From IMCC2047 sp041395865 (GTDB lineage: Bacteria > Pseudomonadota > Gammaproteobacteria > Pseudomonadales > IMCC2047), in NCBI GenBank assembly GCA_041395865.1, contig JAWKZQ010000014.1, positions 1 through 64,000 on the forward strand: 64,000 bases of DNA, given 5' to 3'. The notes under the pieces are model-generated. The model searched no databases. It was not told where the DNA came from and saw only the letters and a program-made list of their open reading frames with translations. Of this stretch, positions 43,719 to 52,780 are shown piece after piece (within the stretch, counting starts at the first letter, position 1; each line of letters opens with the position of its first letter). The translations under genes and the position numbers were made by a program.

Positions 43719-43740
43719 TATATTTGCCAAAGCGAATATA
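43719..43740. promoter_or_regulatory. candidate ArsR operator
   Basis: TATATTTG (43719-43726), six bases, CGAATATA (43733-43740): arms match at 7 of 8 positions. It lies directly against the arsR start, a usual place for an ArsR/SmtB operator. Confidence 0.65.
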
Positions 43741-44047
43741 AACAACCCCACAAGCAGGCCAAAATCACAGGGGCCCGGATACCGGTATAGAATATAACCA
43801 GCTTCCCTAAGCGACATATTCCTTAGAGAGAAAGATCATTTCCTAAACCACTTTGGGTTTCATATACTGAGGACGCTAAACAGCACCCCGGGTAAAACCC
43901 AGGGCAACCGGGCCTCTCTTGAGGCCCTTTATTTTTAGCGCATGCTTTACCCTTTCCCCGTCTAAACCCTATTTATCTTCTCAAGTATGCCCGATAAAAT
44001 ATGGCGCTACTTTAATCGCTTCCAAACGATTGTTTAGCAGGGAATCT
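43741..44047 (+). other. intergenic region, promoter and short terminated transcript candidate
   Basis: Gap between arsR and the GT-C-like gene. A -10-like TATACT (43863-43868) with a weak -35 (TTCCTA, 43840-43845) could start a transcript of about 60 nt near 43875 that ends at the terminator 43910-43936. The 110 bp after it lead to the next gene through GGGA at 44040. No open frame is convincing. Confidence 0.4.
43910..43936 (+). terminator. rho-independent terminator upstream of the GT-C-like gene
   Basis: GGGCCTC (43910-43916), TCTT loop, GAGGCCC (43921-43927), then TTTATTTTT. No plus-strand protein gene precedes it, so it should end a small RNA or act as a leader attenuator for the gene at 44048. 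Confidence 0.8.
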
Positions 44048-45580
44048 ATGCTCGTCTCAATACCCAAAAAATCACATCAAACCCCGGCCATCGCGCTTCT
44101 TGCTGTCTGTGCAAGCCTGCTGATGTCATGGTTGAGCATCAGAAACAATGCGGTACTCAGCCCGGACTCCCTTCTCTATATTTTCACAGCACAAACTTTT
44201 CTTGATGAAGGTTTAAAAGCGGCCACTGAGTCATATCCGTGGCCTTTTCTATCCATACTAATCGCAGGCATCCATAAAGTTACCGGGATACCAATGGTGG
44301 CTTCAGGATACATCCTGGCCAGTCTGTTATATGCGGGTATTTGCTCTACGTTTGTTTTGCTAGTGAAAGACCTCGGCGGATCAATCAGGACACAACTCCT
44401 GGCACTTCTCGTTATTATTATTTTCCCGACACTTAACGACTATCGTGATTATATAACCCGGGATCCTGGCTTCTGGCTATTTTCGCTATTATCAATCCAA
44501 CAGCTACTCCATTATGTCCGGAACAATCGCTTCAAAAATGCACTTGGATGGTTTGCATTCACACTGGTAGCCATTGGTTTTCGTACTGAAGCAGTTTTTT
44601 TCCTGGTATTGGCACCGGTTCTATTTTTCACGGATAAGCAGCTCACGCTAAGGCAGCGCTTAAACAAAGCCTTAATGCTCTGTGGGTTAATCAGTATTAT
44701 TGCCTTGCTAGCGCTAATCGCGGTGATCGCCTCTCCCCAGCTTGCGTCAAAACTTAGACTGGTCTCCGAGTTTGCCAACCTCCCGCTTTTTTTTGAAACA
44801 CTCGCTAACGGCTACAACCAAACCGTGAATTCCTTTGCCCGGGTAGCTCCACACCAATATGCGGCCGACGACATGGGCGTCATTATCAGCACGGGCTTGA
44901 TTGGTCTGGTTTTTTACTCTCTGTTACACGCCCTCACCTTACCCTACCTTTTAGTGTTGTTGTGGCAAAGAAAAAGCGTGCTCCCCTGTCATTTACAAGA
45001 AAGAAACTACCTTCTGGGTTATCTGGTTATCATCCTTTTTTACCTGGTTTTACTGAGTTTCAAAAAGTATTTCATGACAGACAGATTCTGCGTCGCAGCC
45101 ATATTAATTATTATGCTCGCTTTACCTTTCTGCATTGAAAAAGCCTGGTCAGATACGCGTCCAAGAATCGGTTGGCGAAGATGCTTGATCATTTTTCTAC
45201 TCCTGGTCCCGGCCCTTGATAGCTTAATTAATTCAAAAAGCGATAAAGCCTATATCGCAAATGCTGCCGATTGGGTGCACATCAGCAAATCCCAAGACGA
45301 CAGACTGCTTACAAACCACAAACAAATCGCAGTATTAGGCGCTAACTGCCTAAATGACTGCTACCGTGAAAACATTGAACAGTTAATAATAGAGGCCGCT
45401 CAAAAGAAGCCGGAGATACTGGCTATCCGCCTGAAGGAAGAAGAAACCGAACTGTCACAAGGCATCAATGAGTTATTAGAACAAGGGTATTGGACCCTGG
45501 CGCAGCAGTTTGAAAATAAAGGCGGTGACAAAGTCATCATACTGGTTCACCGATCACCAGACGCTTCAATCATCAAATGA
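44048..45580 (+). CDS. GT-C-like integral membrane protein of the LPS-core region
   Basis: 510 residues from the ATG at 44048 (MLVSIPKK) with GGGAA upstream. About ten membrane helices plus a C-terminal soluble domain of about 120 residues. The layout and the acidic/arginine loops after helices 1 and 3 (SPDSLLY and YRDYITRDPGFW) resemble lipid-linked glycosyltransferases of the ArnT/PMT class, but no close family is recognised. It overlaps the following kinase-like gene by four bases, so they form an operon. The coding sequence looks AT-richer than its neighbours, hinting at different origin. Role in decorating the LPS core is inferred from place. Confidence 0.65.
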   Translation: MLVSIPKKSHQTPAIALLAVCASLLMSWLSIRNNAVLSPDSLLYIFTAQTFLDEGLKAATESYPWPFLSILIAGIHKVTGIPMVASGYILASLLYAGICSTFVLLVKDLGGSIRTQLLALLVIIIFPTLNDYRDYITRDPGFWLFSLLSIQQLLHYVRNNRFKNALGWFAFTLVAIGFRTEAVFFLVLAPVLFFTDKQLTLRQRLNKALMLCGLISIIALLALIAVIASPQLASKLRLVSEFANLPLFFETLANGYNQTVNSFARVAPHQYAADDMGVIISTGLIGLVFYSLLHALTLPYLLVLLWQRKSVLPCHLQERNYLLGYLVIILFYLVLLSFKKYFMTDRFCVAAILIIMLALPFCIEKAWSDTRPRIGWRRCLIIFLLLVPALDSLINSKSDKAYIANAADWVHISKSQDDRLLTNHKQIAVLGANCLNDCYRENIEQLIIEAAQKKPEILAIRLKEEETELSQGINELLEQGYWTLAQQFENKGGDKVIILVHRSPDASIIK

Positions 45581-46263
45581 AAACCCTGAACAAAGAACAG
45601 TATCAATCCCTTCGAGAGGGCGCCGAGGTGCTCGCCGCCGATAATCACGGTGATAAGGTGTTGCGCCTGAAAACCGGACATATCATGAAGCTGTTCCGAA
45701 GAAAAAGACTGTTTTCCTCTGCCCTGATTTACCCCTATGGGAAACGTTTCGCTGTCAACGTGAAGCAACTGGCCAAGCTGGGCATTCCCACCGTCACAGG
45801 CCTCTCCCTTTACCGTGTTCCATCCATTTCCAGAATTGCTGTGGTCTACAAACCGCTACCCGGCAGCTCCCTTGACGATGAGATCAGACAAGGCGCCTTC
45901 GGGGAGCAGGATATCCGCCAATTTGCCACCTTCCTTGCCAAGCTCCATCGGCTGGGCATCTATTTCCGTTCGATTCATCTCGGCAACGTCATCAAGACGC
46001 CCAACGGGGAACTGGGACTTATTGATGTGTCGGATATGAAGGTTTACCGGCGCTCACTACCCGCTAGCCTCTGCGCACGCAACATGCGCCATTTCTGCCG
46101 TTACAGCGAACACGCCGCTGCACTTTTCCCTGATGGCAATTCGGAAACCTTTATGCAAGCCTATTTAGCGGGAATGAAAGCGGGCACAAAACAACGTAAA
46201 GATCTGGAAGAAGCCGTCAGCCGGCAGCTGGAAAAGAACCTGGCGCAGCCCCAGGAAAACTAG
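45577..46263 (+). CDS. LPS-core kinase-like protein (BUD32/WaaP-like fold)
   Basis: 228 residues. Remains of a protein-kinase-like fold: phosphate-binding region around KVLRLKTGHIMKLFRRKRLF, catalytic loop FRSIHLGNVI and metal loop LIDVSDMKVYR. The usual Asp of the catalytic HxD motif is not evident (SIHLGN), as in the Pseudomonas proteins once called toluene-tolerance proteins. It may therefore be a weak kinase or only bind its substrate. Its start overlaps the GT-C-like gene (ATGA) and its stop overlaps the convergent kinase gene by four bases. Confidence 0.75.
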   Translation: MKTLNKEQYQSLREGAEVLAADNHGDKVLRLKTGHIMKLFRRKRLFSSALIYPYGKRFAVNVKQLAKLGIPTVTGLSLYRVPSISRIAVVYKPLPGSSLDDEIRQGAFGEQDIRQFATFLAKLHRLGIYFRSIHLGNVIKTPNGELGLIDVSDMKVYRRSLPASLCARNMRHFCRYSEHAAALFPDGNSETFMQAYLAGMKAGTKQRKDLEEAVSRQLEKNLAQPQEN

Positions 46264-47684
46264 CCGTTTTCCAGCGCCTTAAGCATCGCCGATTCGACCG
46301 TCGAATCAAAGGTCCAGTTTTTCATGAAGCGCCGCTTATCCTTAGCCATGGCCTTTTCCAGGCTTTGAGCCGACCTGTGCAGCTTCATGCTGTCCAGGTC
46401 GATGACCGATAAGCCGCCGCCGTGCATTAAGAAATTAGTGGCCTTGAAATCGCCATGGCTGAGTTTAAGCAGCGCCATCTTCTTGAACAGGTCAGCAAAC
46501 TGGTTGCTCAAAACGGCCAGCGCCGGTGGCTGTGCCGCCATCTTCCTGGCATAGGCCAGGGCATCCTCTTCGGCCAGGCACTCGGAAATGAAATAGGCAC
46601 GCCCTCGAAAAGGTCCGCAGCGTTCCTCAAGCAATGCCAAAGGCTTTGGCGTATCAATCTGGTAAAACTGCAAGAGCTGGGCGTTACGCCAAGACAACCA
46701 AGCCCGGCTTGGGCGCCAAAAACGTGACAGCCAGTGGCCAAAACCCTTGATATTGTATCGCTTCACGACACAGGCCATGCCGTCCAGCTGAACCTTCGCG
46801 ACAGTCGCACTATTCCCATCCTTGAGCAACTCTCCCGCCTCAATGTAGTGATCCGGGCGCTCGAGAAGACTTTGTAATGCGGCAGTCTCGGCCTGTCGGT
46901 CAACAACCACAAAGCGAGCCCAGCTTTTACTTGCCTTAAATTGGGTACAATCGCGAAAAGCCTTTTTCAGGAAACGCCGCTGACGATCGCTACGCTGCTT
47001 CTCCACGGCCTGCTGAAACATGGCGCGGTAGCTATCCTCCGCCCAGCCCCTATGCTGGCAATAGCAGGCAAAAAGCTCCGCCGACTTCTCGCCCAAATGG
47101 AGGGGCAGCTGTACTACAAAGAGCGCCAGGTTCTGTATCGCCGCGCCCGTACTTAGCGTTGCCCCCTTTTGTACCGCATCACCATCAACCAGGTAAAGCC
47201 GGTCATCACTGACCAGGAAGTTATCCAGGTGACAGTCCTGATGCAACAGACCCTGCTGATGCAGCCGGGCCATCATGCCAACCGCCATCTTCAAGTATTC
47301 GGCGCCTGTTTGCCCATTGACAGCATACCCTTCGGACAAATGTCGAACCGCTGGCAGATAATCCAGCAGCAGTACCTCTGCACCATTATCACTGAGCCTT
47401 GCCTGCCCCCGAATAACGGCTGTATCAACCCCGGCATCATGCATCGCCTCAACGCCAGAGCGCTCCCGCTCGATATACTTGGCGCGGTTTGAATCAAGAA
47501 ACAATTTGCCCAGGTAAACCTGCTCATCGAGCAGCATTTTCACCACAACACGCCGCTCCGGAACCAGTCTCAGGACTTGCACACATTGAGCCGACTGTAT
47601 TCGCCCATCGACGTCCAGCTCAACCTCAAAAGGCGCGCTAAGCTCGCGCCCCAACGCCCTTAAATCGGCACTACTCAACACCAT
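46260..47684 (-). CDS. double kinase-domain protein of the LPS core
   Basis: 474 residues from the ATG at 47684 (MVLSSADLRALG), close to the length of the homologous gene next to waaP in Pseudomonas. Two kinase-like lobes are visible: the first with catalytic loop LLHQDCHLDNFLV and metal loop LYLVDGDAV (about residues 155-180), the second with KLSHGDFKATNFL and LSVIDLDSMKL (about 410-435). Both keep the acidic residues, so both may phosphorylate heptose or other core sugars. The start overlaps the waaP end by 14 bases, and the stop overlaps the convergent gene. Substrate is inferred. Confidence 0.82.
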   Translation of the reverse strand: MVLSSADLRALGRELSAPFEVELDVDGRIQSAQCVQVLRLVPERRVVVKMLLDEQVYLGKLFLDSNRAKYIERERSGVEAMHDAGVDTAVIRGQARLSDNGAEVLLLDYLPAVRHLSEGYAVNGQTGAEYLKMAVGMMARLHQQGLLHQDCHLDNFLVSDDRLYLVDGDAVQKGATLSTGAAIQNLALFVVQLPLHLGEKSAELFACYCQHRGWAEDSYRAMFQQAVEKQRSDRQRRFLKKAFRDCTQFKASKSWARFVVVDRQAETAALQSLLERPDHYIEAGELLKDGNSATVAKVQLDGMACVVKRYNIKGFGHWLSRFWRPSRAWLSWRNAQLLQFYQIDTPKPLALLEERCGPFRGRAYFISECLAEEDALAYARKMAAQPPALAVLSNQFADLFKKMALLKLSHGDFKATNFLMHGGGLSVIDLDSMKLHRSAQSLEKAMAKDKRRFMKNWTFDSTVESAMLKALENG

Positions 47685-48531
47685 GATCAACACCCTGCGC
47701 AGAGGCAGTCTGCCCGACAATGCCCTTGCGCACGCCCTTGGCGTAGAGTTGCTGCGCCCGTTGATTCACCGCCTGCCAGAACGCTTTATCATTAAGCACC
47801 GTCTCCCGCAGGGAGCGACCCATGTAGCTGCGCATAAAGCGCAGGATGTCGCGCTTGGTCAGTCCGATTTCCATCGCCGAGAAATACAGGGCGCCAATAT
47901 CTTTAACAGCCCAGCGAACCGGCATGTTTTTGCGCTGCTGCATGCGATGCAGGTCAATCAGGTGCAAGTGGATATGCTCGCCACAAATGGGCCCCGTCTC
48001 AGGAAGACAGCGAACATCCAGGTGAAAGTGACAAATATAATAGTCCCGGTGGTTAAGGCCGTTTCCATGGAGGACTCGACTCATGCTGGCAATACGCTCA
48101 ATCAGCAGTCTTTTAAACCGGACCTGCGGCGGCCGTTGCAGCCAGTCCCGACAATAATCCTCCAGGCTTTCCGTCCCCACCAGGTCTTCCGTGACAATAA
48201 AGGAAAGCCTTCTGGCCGGGTTGCAACCACGCTCACCAAAGGCGGCTACCGTCATGGTTTCAACATGGAGTTGCTGCAAACGCAGGACAGCCTGATACTC
48301 TTGCGCTGCACCCAGGATAGGCCGGTTGAACTGCAAACAATTCTTGAGGATTTCCTTCCAGCCAACACCCCGGTGCAGCTTCAAAAAGTAACTTTTCCCA
48401 GCAAGCTCGAAACGCAGCGTTCTGCGGTCTTTAACTTCGCGAAACACCTCGCCCTGGAGCCGTTGCACAACATCGAAAGGGTCCTCACCTTGCCAGGCCT
48501 TCTGAAGGTCCTCTCGCAAATACAGTTTCAT
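47671..48531 (-). CDS. waaP: lipopolysaccharide core heptose(I) kinase WaaP/RfaP
   Basis: 286 residues. The family signature HGNGLNHRDYYICHFHLDV carries the catalytic Asp, and LHLIDLHRM the metal-binding Asp; KSYFLKLHRGVGW is the phosphate-binding region. WaaP phosphorylates heptose I of the inner core, a step essential for outer-membrane stability in Pseudomonas. The start overlaps the waaG stop by four bases. Confidence 0.95.
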   Translation of the reverse strand: MKLYLREDLQKAWQGEDPFDVVQRLQGEVFREVKDRRTLRFELAGKSYFLKLHRGVGWKEILKNCLQFNRPILGAAQEYQAVLRLQQLHVETMTVAAFGERGCNPARRLSFIVTEDLVGTESLEDYCRDWLQRPPQVRFKRLLIERIASMSRVLHGNGLNHRDYYICHFHLDVRCLPETGPICGEHIHLHLIDLHRMQQRKNMPVRWAVKDIGALYFSAMEIGLTKRDILRFMRSYMGRSLRETVLNDKAFWQAVNQRAQQLYAKGVRKGIVGQTASAQGVDHGVE

Positions 48532-49658
48532 GCCGCTTTCCCGGCAGCAAACCGCTCAATCAGCTCAGCCGCATGATCGACCAGGCTATAAATATTCGCG
48601 TGATGCGCATAGGCAACCCCGTTCTGGCGCCAAACGCTTCTTTCCCCGGCGGTCAGCATGCCCTCCAGTTGTTGATTCAATGCCGCTTGCTCAAAGGGCA
48701 ACGGCAGAACCCGACCCGCCCGGGCATCCTCGATATACTTCGCATACCCACAGGCCGCCGTTGTCAGTACAGGCAGGCCCGCGACCACAGCTTCCAGCAG
48801 CACAGTGCCGGTGTTTTCATGGTAAGCCGGGTGGATTAACAGGTCGGCCCCCAGCAGAAAGCGCGGAATATCATCTCTGCCGGGAAAGAAGGTCACCTGA
48901 TCAGAGAGATTCAGTTTTCCGGCCTGAGCAATAAATTTTTTCGGATTATCCTGCCCAATCACAAATAGCCGGGCACGTTTTTTTAGCGCCTCAGGCAGCG
49001 CCGCCAACCCAAGCAGGGCCCGATCCACTCCCTTGGTTTTAAAACCGGAGCCGACCATTAACAAAAGCAGGTCCTGCTCGCCCAGCGAGAACTCGCGCCG
49101 AAAATCGGCACGAATCTCACTCGCATTTTGCGGAGCGATACGGTCTTTGCTGATGCCCGGCGGCAGCAGATGAAAACGCTTCGCCTCCGTACCATACAGT
49201 TCCTGGTACACAGCCTGCTGCAGCTCGGAAATCATCAGGATTTCAACCGCTTTTCCGCGCCCAAAAATTGATTCTTCGTAGCGCTTAAAATGTCGGTAAC
49301 GGGGTGTCAGGGCATAGAGTTTGCCGCGTTCCTGAACGGCTTTAGCGGCATAACAGCCATCAGCCGCATAATAAACATCCAGGCCCGGCATCTTGTTAAA
49401 ACCTACCACGCAGTCGACCGGGTGGTTCAGCAAATCGCGCTGCATAAAATCCGTAAAAGATCGGTTTTTAGCCTGACTGGTTTTACCTTTGACGGGCACC
49501 TTGACGATGTCGAAGGATGGCGGAGCCTCGCCCTGCCAGCTGTTGCAGTACACCCTAATCTGGTGTCCTTTCGCCTGCACGGCTTCTGCGATGCGCAGGA
49601 AATCCCGCTGCAGGCCGCCGTAGGGAAAATACTTATAAAGCGCAAACGCGAACTTCAT
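48528..49658 (-). CDS. waaG: LPS core glucosyltransferase WaaG/RfaG
   Basis: 376 residues, GT4 family. N-terminal KYFPYGGLQRDFLRIAEAV with the glycine-rich loop; C-terminal nucleotide-sugar site LLIHPAYHENTGTVLLEAVV with the conserved E-x7-E. It adds the first outer-core sugar to heptose II. ATG start overlaps waaC (ATGA), the end overlaps waaP. Confidence 0.94.
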   Translation of the reverse strand: MKFAFALYKYFPYGGLQRDFLRIAEAVQAKGHQIRVYCNSWQGEAPPSFDIVKVPVKGKTSQAKNRSFTDFMQRDLLNHPVDCVVGFNKMPGLDVYYAADGCYAAKAVQERGKLYALTPRYRHFKRYEESIFGRGKAVEILMISELQQAVYQELYGTEAKRFHLLPPGISKDRIAPQNASEIRADFRREFSLGEQDLLLLMVGSGFKTKGVDRALLGLAALPEALKKRARLFVIGQDNPKKFIAQAGKLNLSDQVTFFPGRDDIPRFLLGADLLIHPAYHENTGTVLLEAVVAGLPVLTTAACGYAKYIEDARAGRVLPLPFEQAALNQQLEGMLTAGERSVWRQNGVAYAHHANIYSLVDHAAELIERFAAGKAA

Positions 49659-50662
49659 CGGCTGCGCTCCAACGCCAGACGCTCATTCAGTTGCGCAAAC
49701 ACAATGTCCGGCGTCAGTGGCGCAAAAACCTGGGGCTCAACACCGGCAGCTTTTTGGGAAGGGTAATTTTTAGCCAGCAAATGGCTCTGGTGGGCGCCAT
49801 AGGTACCAACCAGCCCCGGGTCTGTTGGACCGTACAAGGTAATATTGGGCGTAGCCATCGCGGCGGTCAGGTGCGCAAGCCCCGTATCAACCGACACGAC
49901 CGCGCGGGCCTCGCCAATGATGCTCGCCAATTGGCTTAAGGTAGAGCGCGGCAACACCTCAACATGAGAGCCTGTTTCCGCAATCCGCTGCGCACGCTGG
50001 CACTCGACATCATTGCCCCAAGGCAGCAGAATTTTCAGCCCCGATGAGGCCAGCAGCCTGGCCAGTTCACACCAGTACGCTTCCGGCCAGTGCTTGGTCG
50101 GCCAGGTGGTACCGTGGCAGAAAAGCAGGTAGTCGCCCTGATGTGGGCTCTGCGGCAGGCGCTGCCGATCTATCTGGTATTCGCCTAACGTGCCCGGCAC
50201 CGCGTAACCCAGCGCAGCCGCAAACAACTGGCGGGTTCGTTCCACCGCATGCTGCCCTTTGGGAACATGGATTTTATGCTGATAAAAACGACTGGCTAAA
50301 GGCTCGCGCGCCGACTGTTTATCAAGCCCATAACGTTCGCCCCGGGTATAGCGGCATAACCAGGCGCTCTTCAATAACCCTTGCGCATCAATAACCGCAT
50401 CGTAATCAGTCGCTCGAATATCCCGCTTAAAGCGCGCCCATTCGCCCGAGGCACGAGCCTTAAGCGGGTGTTTGCGCCAGCGTCGCAGCGCAACAGGAAT
50501 GACATTATTGACAGTGGCATGCCAGGAAGGCACCTGTGCAAACCCCTCTTCAACCACCCAGTCGAACTGGATATCCTGCACATTGGCAGCGGCATCGGTT
50601 AATGCCGGCAAGGTATGCACCACATCCCCCAGTGAAGAGGTTTTAATAATCAGCACCTTCAC
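49655..50662 (-). CDS. waaC: LPS heptosyltransferase I WaaC/RfaC
   Basis: 335 residues, GT9 family. Starts with GTG at 50662 (MKVLIIKTSSLGDVVHTLPAL, with the Asp of SSLGD). The donor site is VSVDTGLAHLTAAMATP, and FCHGTTWPTKHWPEAYW is typical of WaaC. It transfers the first L-glycero-D-manno-heptose to Kdo. It follows waaF by seven bases. Confidence 0.95.
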   Translation of the reverse strand: MKVLIIKTSSLGDVVHTLPALTDAAANVQDIQFDWVVEEGFAQVPSWHATVNNVIPVALRRWRKHPLKARASGEWARFKRDIRATDYDAVIDAQGLLKSAWLCRYTRGERYGLDKQSAREPLASRFYQHKIHVPKGQHAVERTRQLFAAALGYAVPGTLGEYQIDRQRLPQSPHQGDYLLFCHGTTWPTKHWPEAYWCELARLLASSGLKILLPWGNDVECQRAQRIAETGSHVEVLPRSTLSQLASIIGEARAVVSVDTGLAHLTAAMATPNITLYGPTDPGLVGTYGAHQSHLLAKNYPSQKAAGVEPQVFAPLTPDIVFAQLNERLALERSR

Positions 50663-50669
50663 GGTCTTT

Positions 50670-51710
50670 TCAACCTGTCATTGTTACGGTTTCGTCCAGC
50701 AATTGCCGCAAACTATCCAGCACCTGCTGCGCGGGAAGATCCTTCAGGCACTTCAGGTGTCCCAACGGGCACTCACGCTTGAAACAGGGGCTGCATTCTA
50801 TTCCGGTCCGCAGCACCCTGACCTGCTCGTTAAGCGGCGGCGTAAAATCGGGGGAAGAGGAGCCATAAACCACCACCAGCGGGCGCGCCAGGGCAGCCGC
50901 GATATGCATCAGTCCGGAGTCGTTACTCACCACCGCATCGGCGACGGACATCAAATCCACCGCATCGGCTAGGCTGGTCTCGCCGGCCAGGTTATGGCAG
51001 TGTGCCTGGGCAGCCTCCGCCAATTGCCCCTTGATCCGCTCAGCAACCTCATGATCCTTTCCCGAGCCAAACAGCCACACCTGCCAGCCTTCGTTAATTT
51101 TATGCTGAGCCACGGTCGCGTAATGATTGGTCGGCCAGCGTTTAGCTTCGCCAAACTCAGCACCGGGGCAAAGTGCCAATACAGGCTTTTCCAGGTTCAG
51201 TAAGTAGCCTTGCAGGCAAGCCTTAACGTTCGCGGCATCCACGACCAGTTCAGGTCGCGGCAGGGAGTCCGGCAGTTTTTTACCGGGCGGGTGAGCCAGC
51301 GCGATAAAACGCTCGATCATGAGCGGGTAGCGCTTTTTATCCAGCAGCCGGATATCGTTGAGCAGCCCGTAGCGCATCTCACCGCGCCAACCGGTACGTT
51401 GGGGAATTCGAGCAAAGAAAGGCACCAGTGCGGACTTCCAGGAGTTCGGCAGTACGATAGCCTCATCGTACTTTTCGGCAGCCAGCTGCCTGCCAAGCTG
51501 GCGCCGCATACCGAGCTCAAACGATCCGTGGCCAATAGGCATGGAAAGCGCTTTGGCGACCTGCGGCATTCGCTCAAGGATGGGGCGGCTCCACTCGGGA
51601 GCCAGCACATCGATTTGTGTATCCGGGTCGCGGGCCTTTAGCGCAATAAACAACGTCTGCGCCATGACCATGTCCCCCACCCAGGAAGGGCCAACAACCA
51701 ATATTTTCAC
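50670..51710 (-). CDS. waaF: LPS heptosyltransferase II WaaF/RfaF
   Basis: 346 residues, GT9 family. Starts with GTG at 51710, supported by AGGAGGGG. MKILVVGPSWVGDMVMAQTL at the N-terminus, LCPGAEFGEAKRWP and VVSNDSGLMHIAAALARP in the donor domain, both WaaF hallmarks. Adds heptose II to the inner core. It begins the LPS run 22 bp after ilvE, so it may share the ilvE transcript. Confidence 0.95.
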   Translation of the reverse strand: MKILVVGPSWVGDMVMAQTLFIALKARDPDTQIDVLAPEWSRPILERMPQVAKALSMPIGHGSFELGMRRQLGRQLAAEKYDEAIVLPNSWKSALVPFFARIPQRTGWRGEMRYGLLNDIRLLDKKRYPLMIERFIALAHPPGKKLPDSLPRPELVVDAANVKACLQGYLLNLEKPVLALCPGAEFGEAKRWPTNHYATVAQHKINEGWQVWLFGSGKDHEVAERIKGQLAEAAQAHCHNLAGETSLADAVDLMSVADAVVSNDSGLMHIAAALARPLVVVYGSSSPDFTPPLNEQVRVLRTGIECSPCFKRECPLGHLKCLKDLPAQQVLDSLRQLLDETVTMTG

Positions 51711-51732
51711 AGCAGCCCCTCCTGGAGAGTAA

Positions 51733-52665
51733 TCAAGCTACCGGCGTCAGCCACTCCGCATATTCAGAACGGCGTCCCATCACCTGATCGAAGTACATGC
51801 TTTGCAGTTTTTCAGTAATCGGGCCGCGCGATCCGCAGCCGATGACACGACCGTCCAGGGATTGAATCGGCAGTACTTCAGCCGCGGTGCCCGTAAAGAA
51901 CGCCTCATCGGCCACATAAACCTCGTCGCGGGTAATACGGCGCTCAACGACTTTAATACCCAAATCATCGGCGAAACGCATGATGGTATTGCGGGTAATA
52001 CCGTCCAGGCAGGATGTCAGCTCCGGCGTCATCATCACGCCATCGCGGATCACGAAAATGTTCTCGCCGCTGCCCTCGGCAATATAGCCTTCCGGATCCA
52101 GCAGCAGCGTTTCGTCTGCGCCGCTATCCAGGGCCTCACGCAAGGCAAGAATGGAGTTCGTGTAGTTACCAACCGCCTTGGCCTTACACATGGTCACGTT
52201 AACATGGTGACGCGTATAGGAGGAGGTGCGAACCTTCATGCCCTTTTCCATCAACTCGGGCGACACATAGGAGGGCCAGCTCCAGGCAGCGATCATGACG
52301 TGGGTTTTCAGCTGGTCGGCACGCAGCCCCATACCTTCTGACCCCAGGAAACACAGCGGGCGCAGGTAAGCGGCCTCCAGGTTGTTGTCACGAACCACCT
52401 GGCGTTGCGCTTCGTTCAGTTCCTCTTTGCTGAAGGGCATCTCCATATTCAGGATATGCGCCGAACGGAACAGCCGGTCAGTATGATCCTGCAGACGGAA
52501 AATACTGGGCCCCTTTTCGGTGTTATAGGCGCGCACACCCTCAAAAACACCCAACCCATAGTGCAATGTGTGGGTTAACACATGTACCTTGGCTTCACGC
52601 CAGGGCACCATTTCTCCGTCCAGCCAAATCTGGCCATCAAGATCCGCCATCGACACTGGTTTCAT
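51733..52665 (-). CDS. ilvE: branched-chain amino acid aminotransferase IlvE
   Basis: 310 residues, fold-type IV PLP enzyme. The PLP lysine is in TMCKAKAVGNYTNS; other hallmarks are VRAYNTEKGPSIFRLQDH, GYIAEGSGENIFVI and FFTGTAAEVLPI. It catalyses the last step of valine, leucine and isoleucine synthesis and their first breakdown step. AGGAGAAA precedes the ATG at 52665. Upstream of the waa genes, as in Pseudomonas. Confidence 0.96.
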   Translation of the reverse strand: MKPVSMADLDGQIWLDGEMVPWREAKVHVLTHTLHYGLGVFEGVRAYNTEKGPSIFRLQDHTDRLFRSAHILNMEMPFSKEELNEAQRQVVRDNNLEAAYLRPLCFLGSEGMGLRADQLKTHVMIAAWSWPSYVSPELMEKGMKVRTSSYTRHHVNVTMCKAKAVGNYTNSILALREALDSGADETLLLDPEGYIAEGSGENIFVIRDGVMMTPELTSCLDGITRNTIMRFADDLGIKVVERRITRDEVYVADEAFFTGTAAEVLPIQSLDGRVIGCGSRGPITEKLQSMYFDQVMGRRSEYAEWLTPVA

Positions 52666-52738
52666 ACCAGATTTCTCCTATCTTATTACTGAAGCGCCCG
52701 GAGCGCCTGTTATTAATAACGGCCCACCGGGCACTGCG

Positions 52739-52780
52739 GGACAGCTCGAGGAAACGAGACTGTCCGGAATCTATTTTTTT
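52739..52780 (+). terminator. hairpin with U-run between glnE and ilvE, plus-strand sense
   Basis: GGACAGCTCG (52739-52748) and CGAGACTGTCC (52755-52765, one bulge) followed by GGAATCTATTTTTTTA on the plus strand. No plus-strand gene precedes it, so it might end an antisense transcript over ilvE or simply fold in the glnE-ilvE mRNA. Confidence 0.4.

Noticed and set aside
47683..48576. Plus-strand open frame of 297 codons over waaP
   Set aside because: Antisense shadow of waaP; waaP motifs are intact and in an operon.
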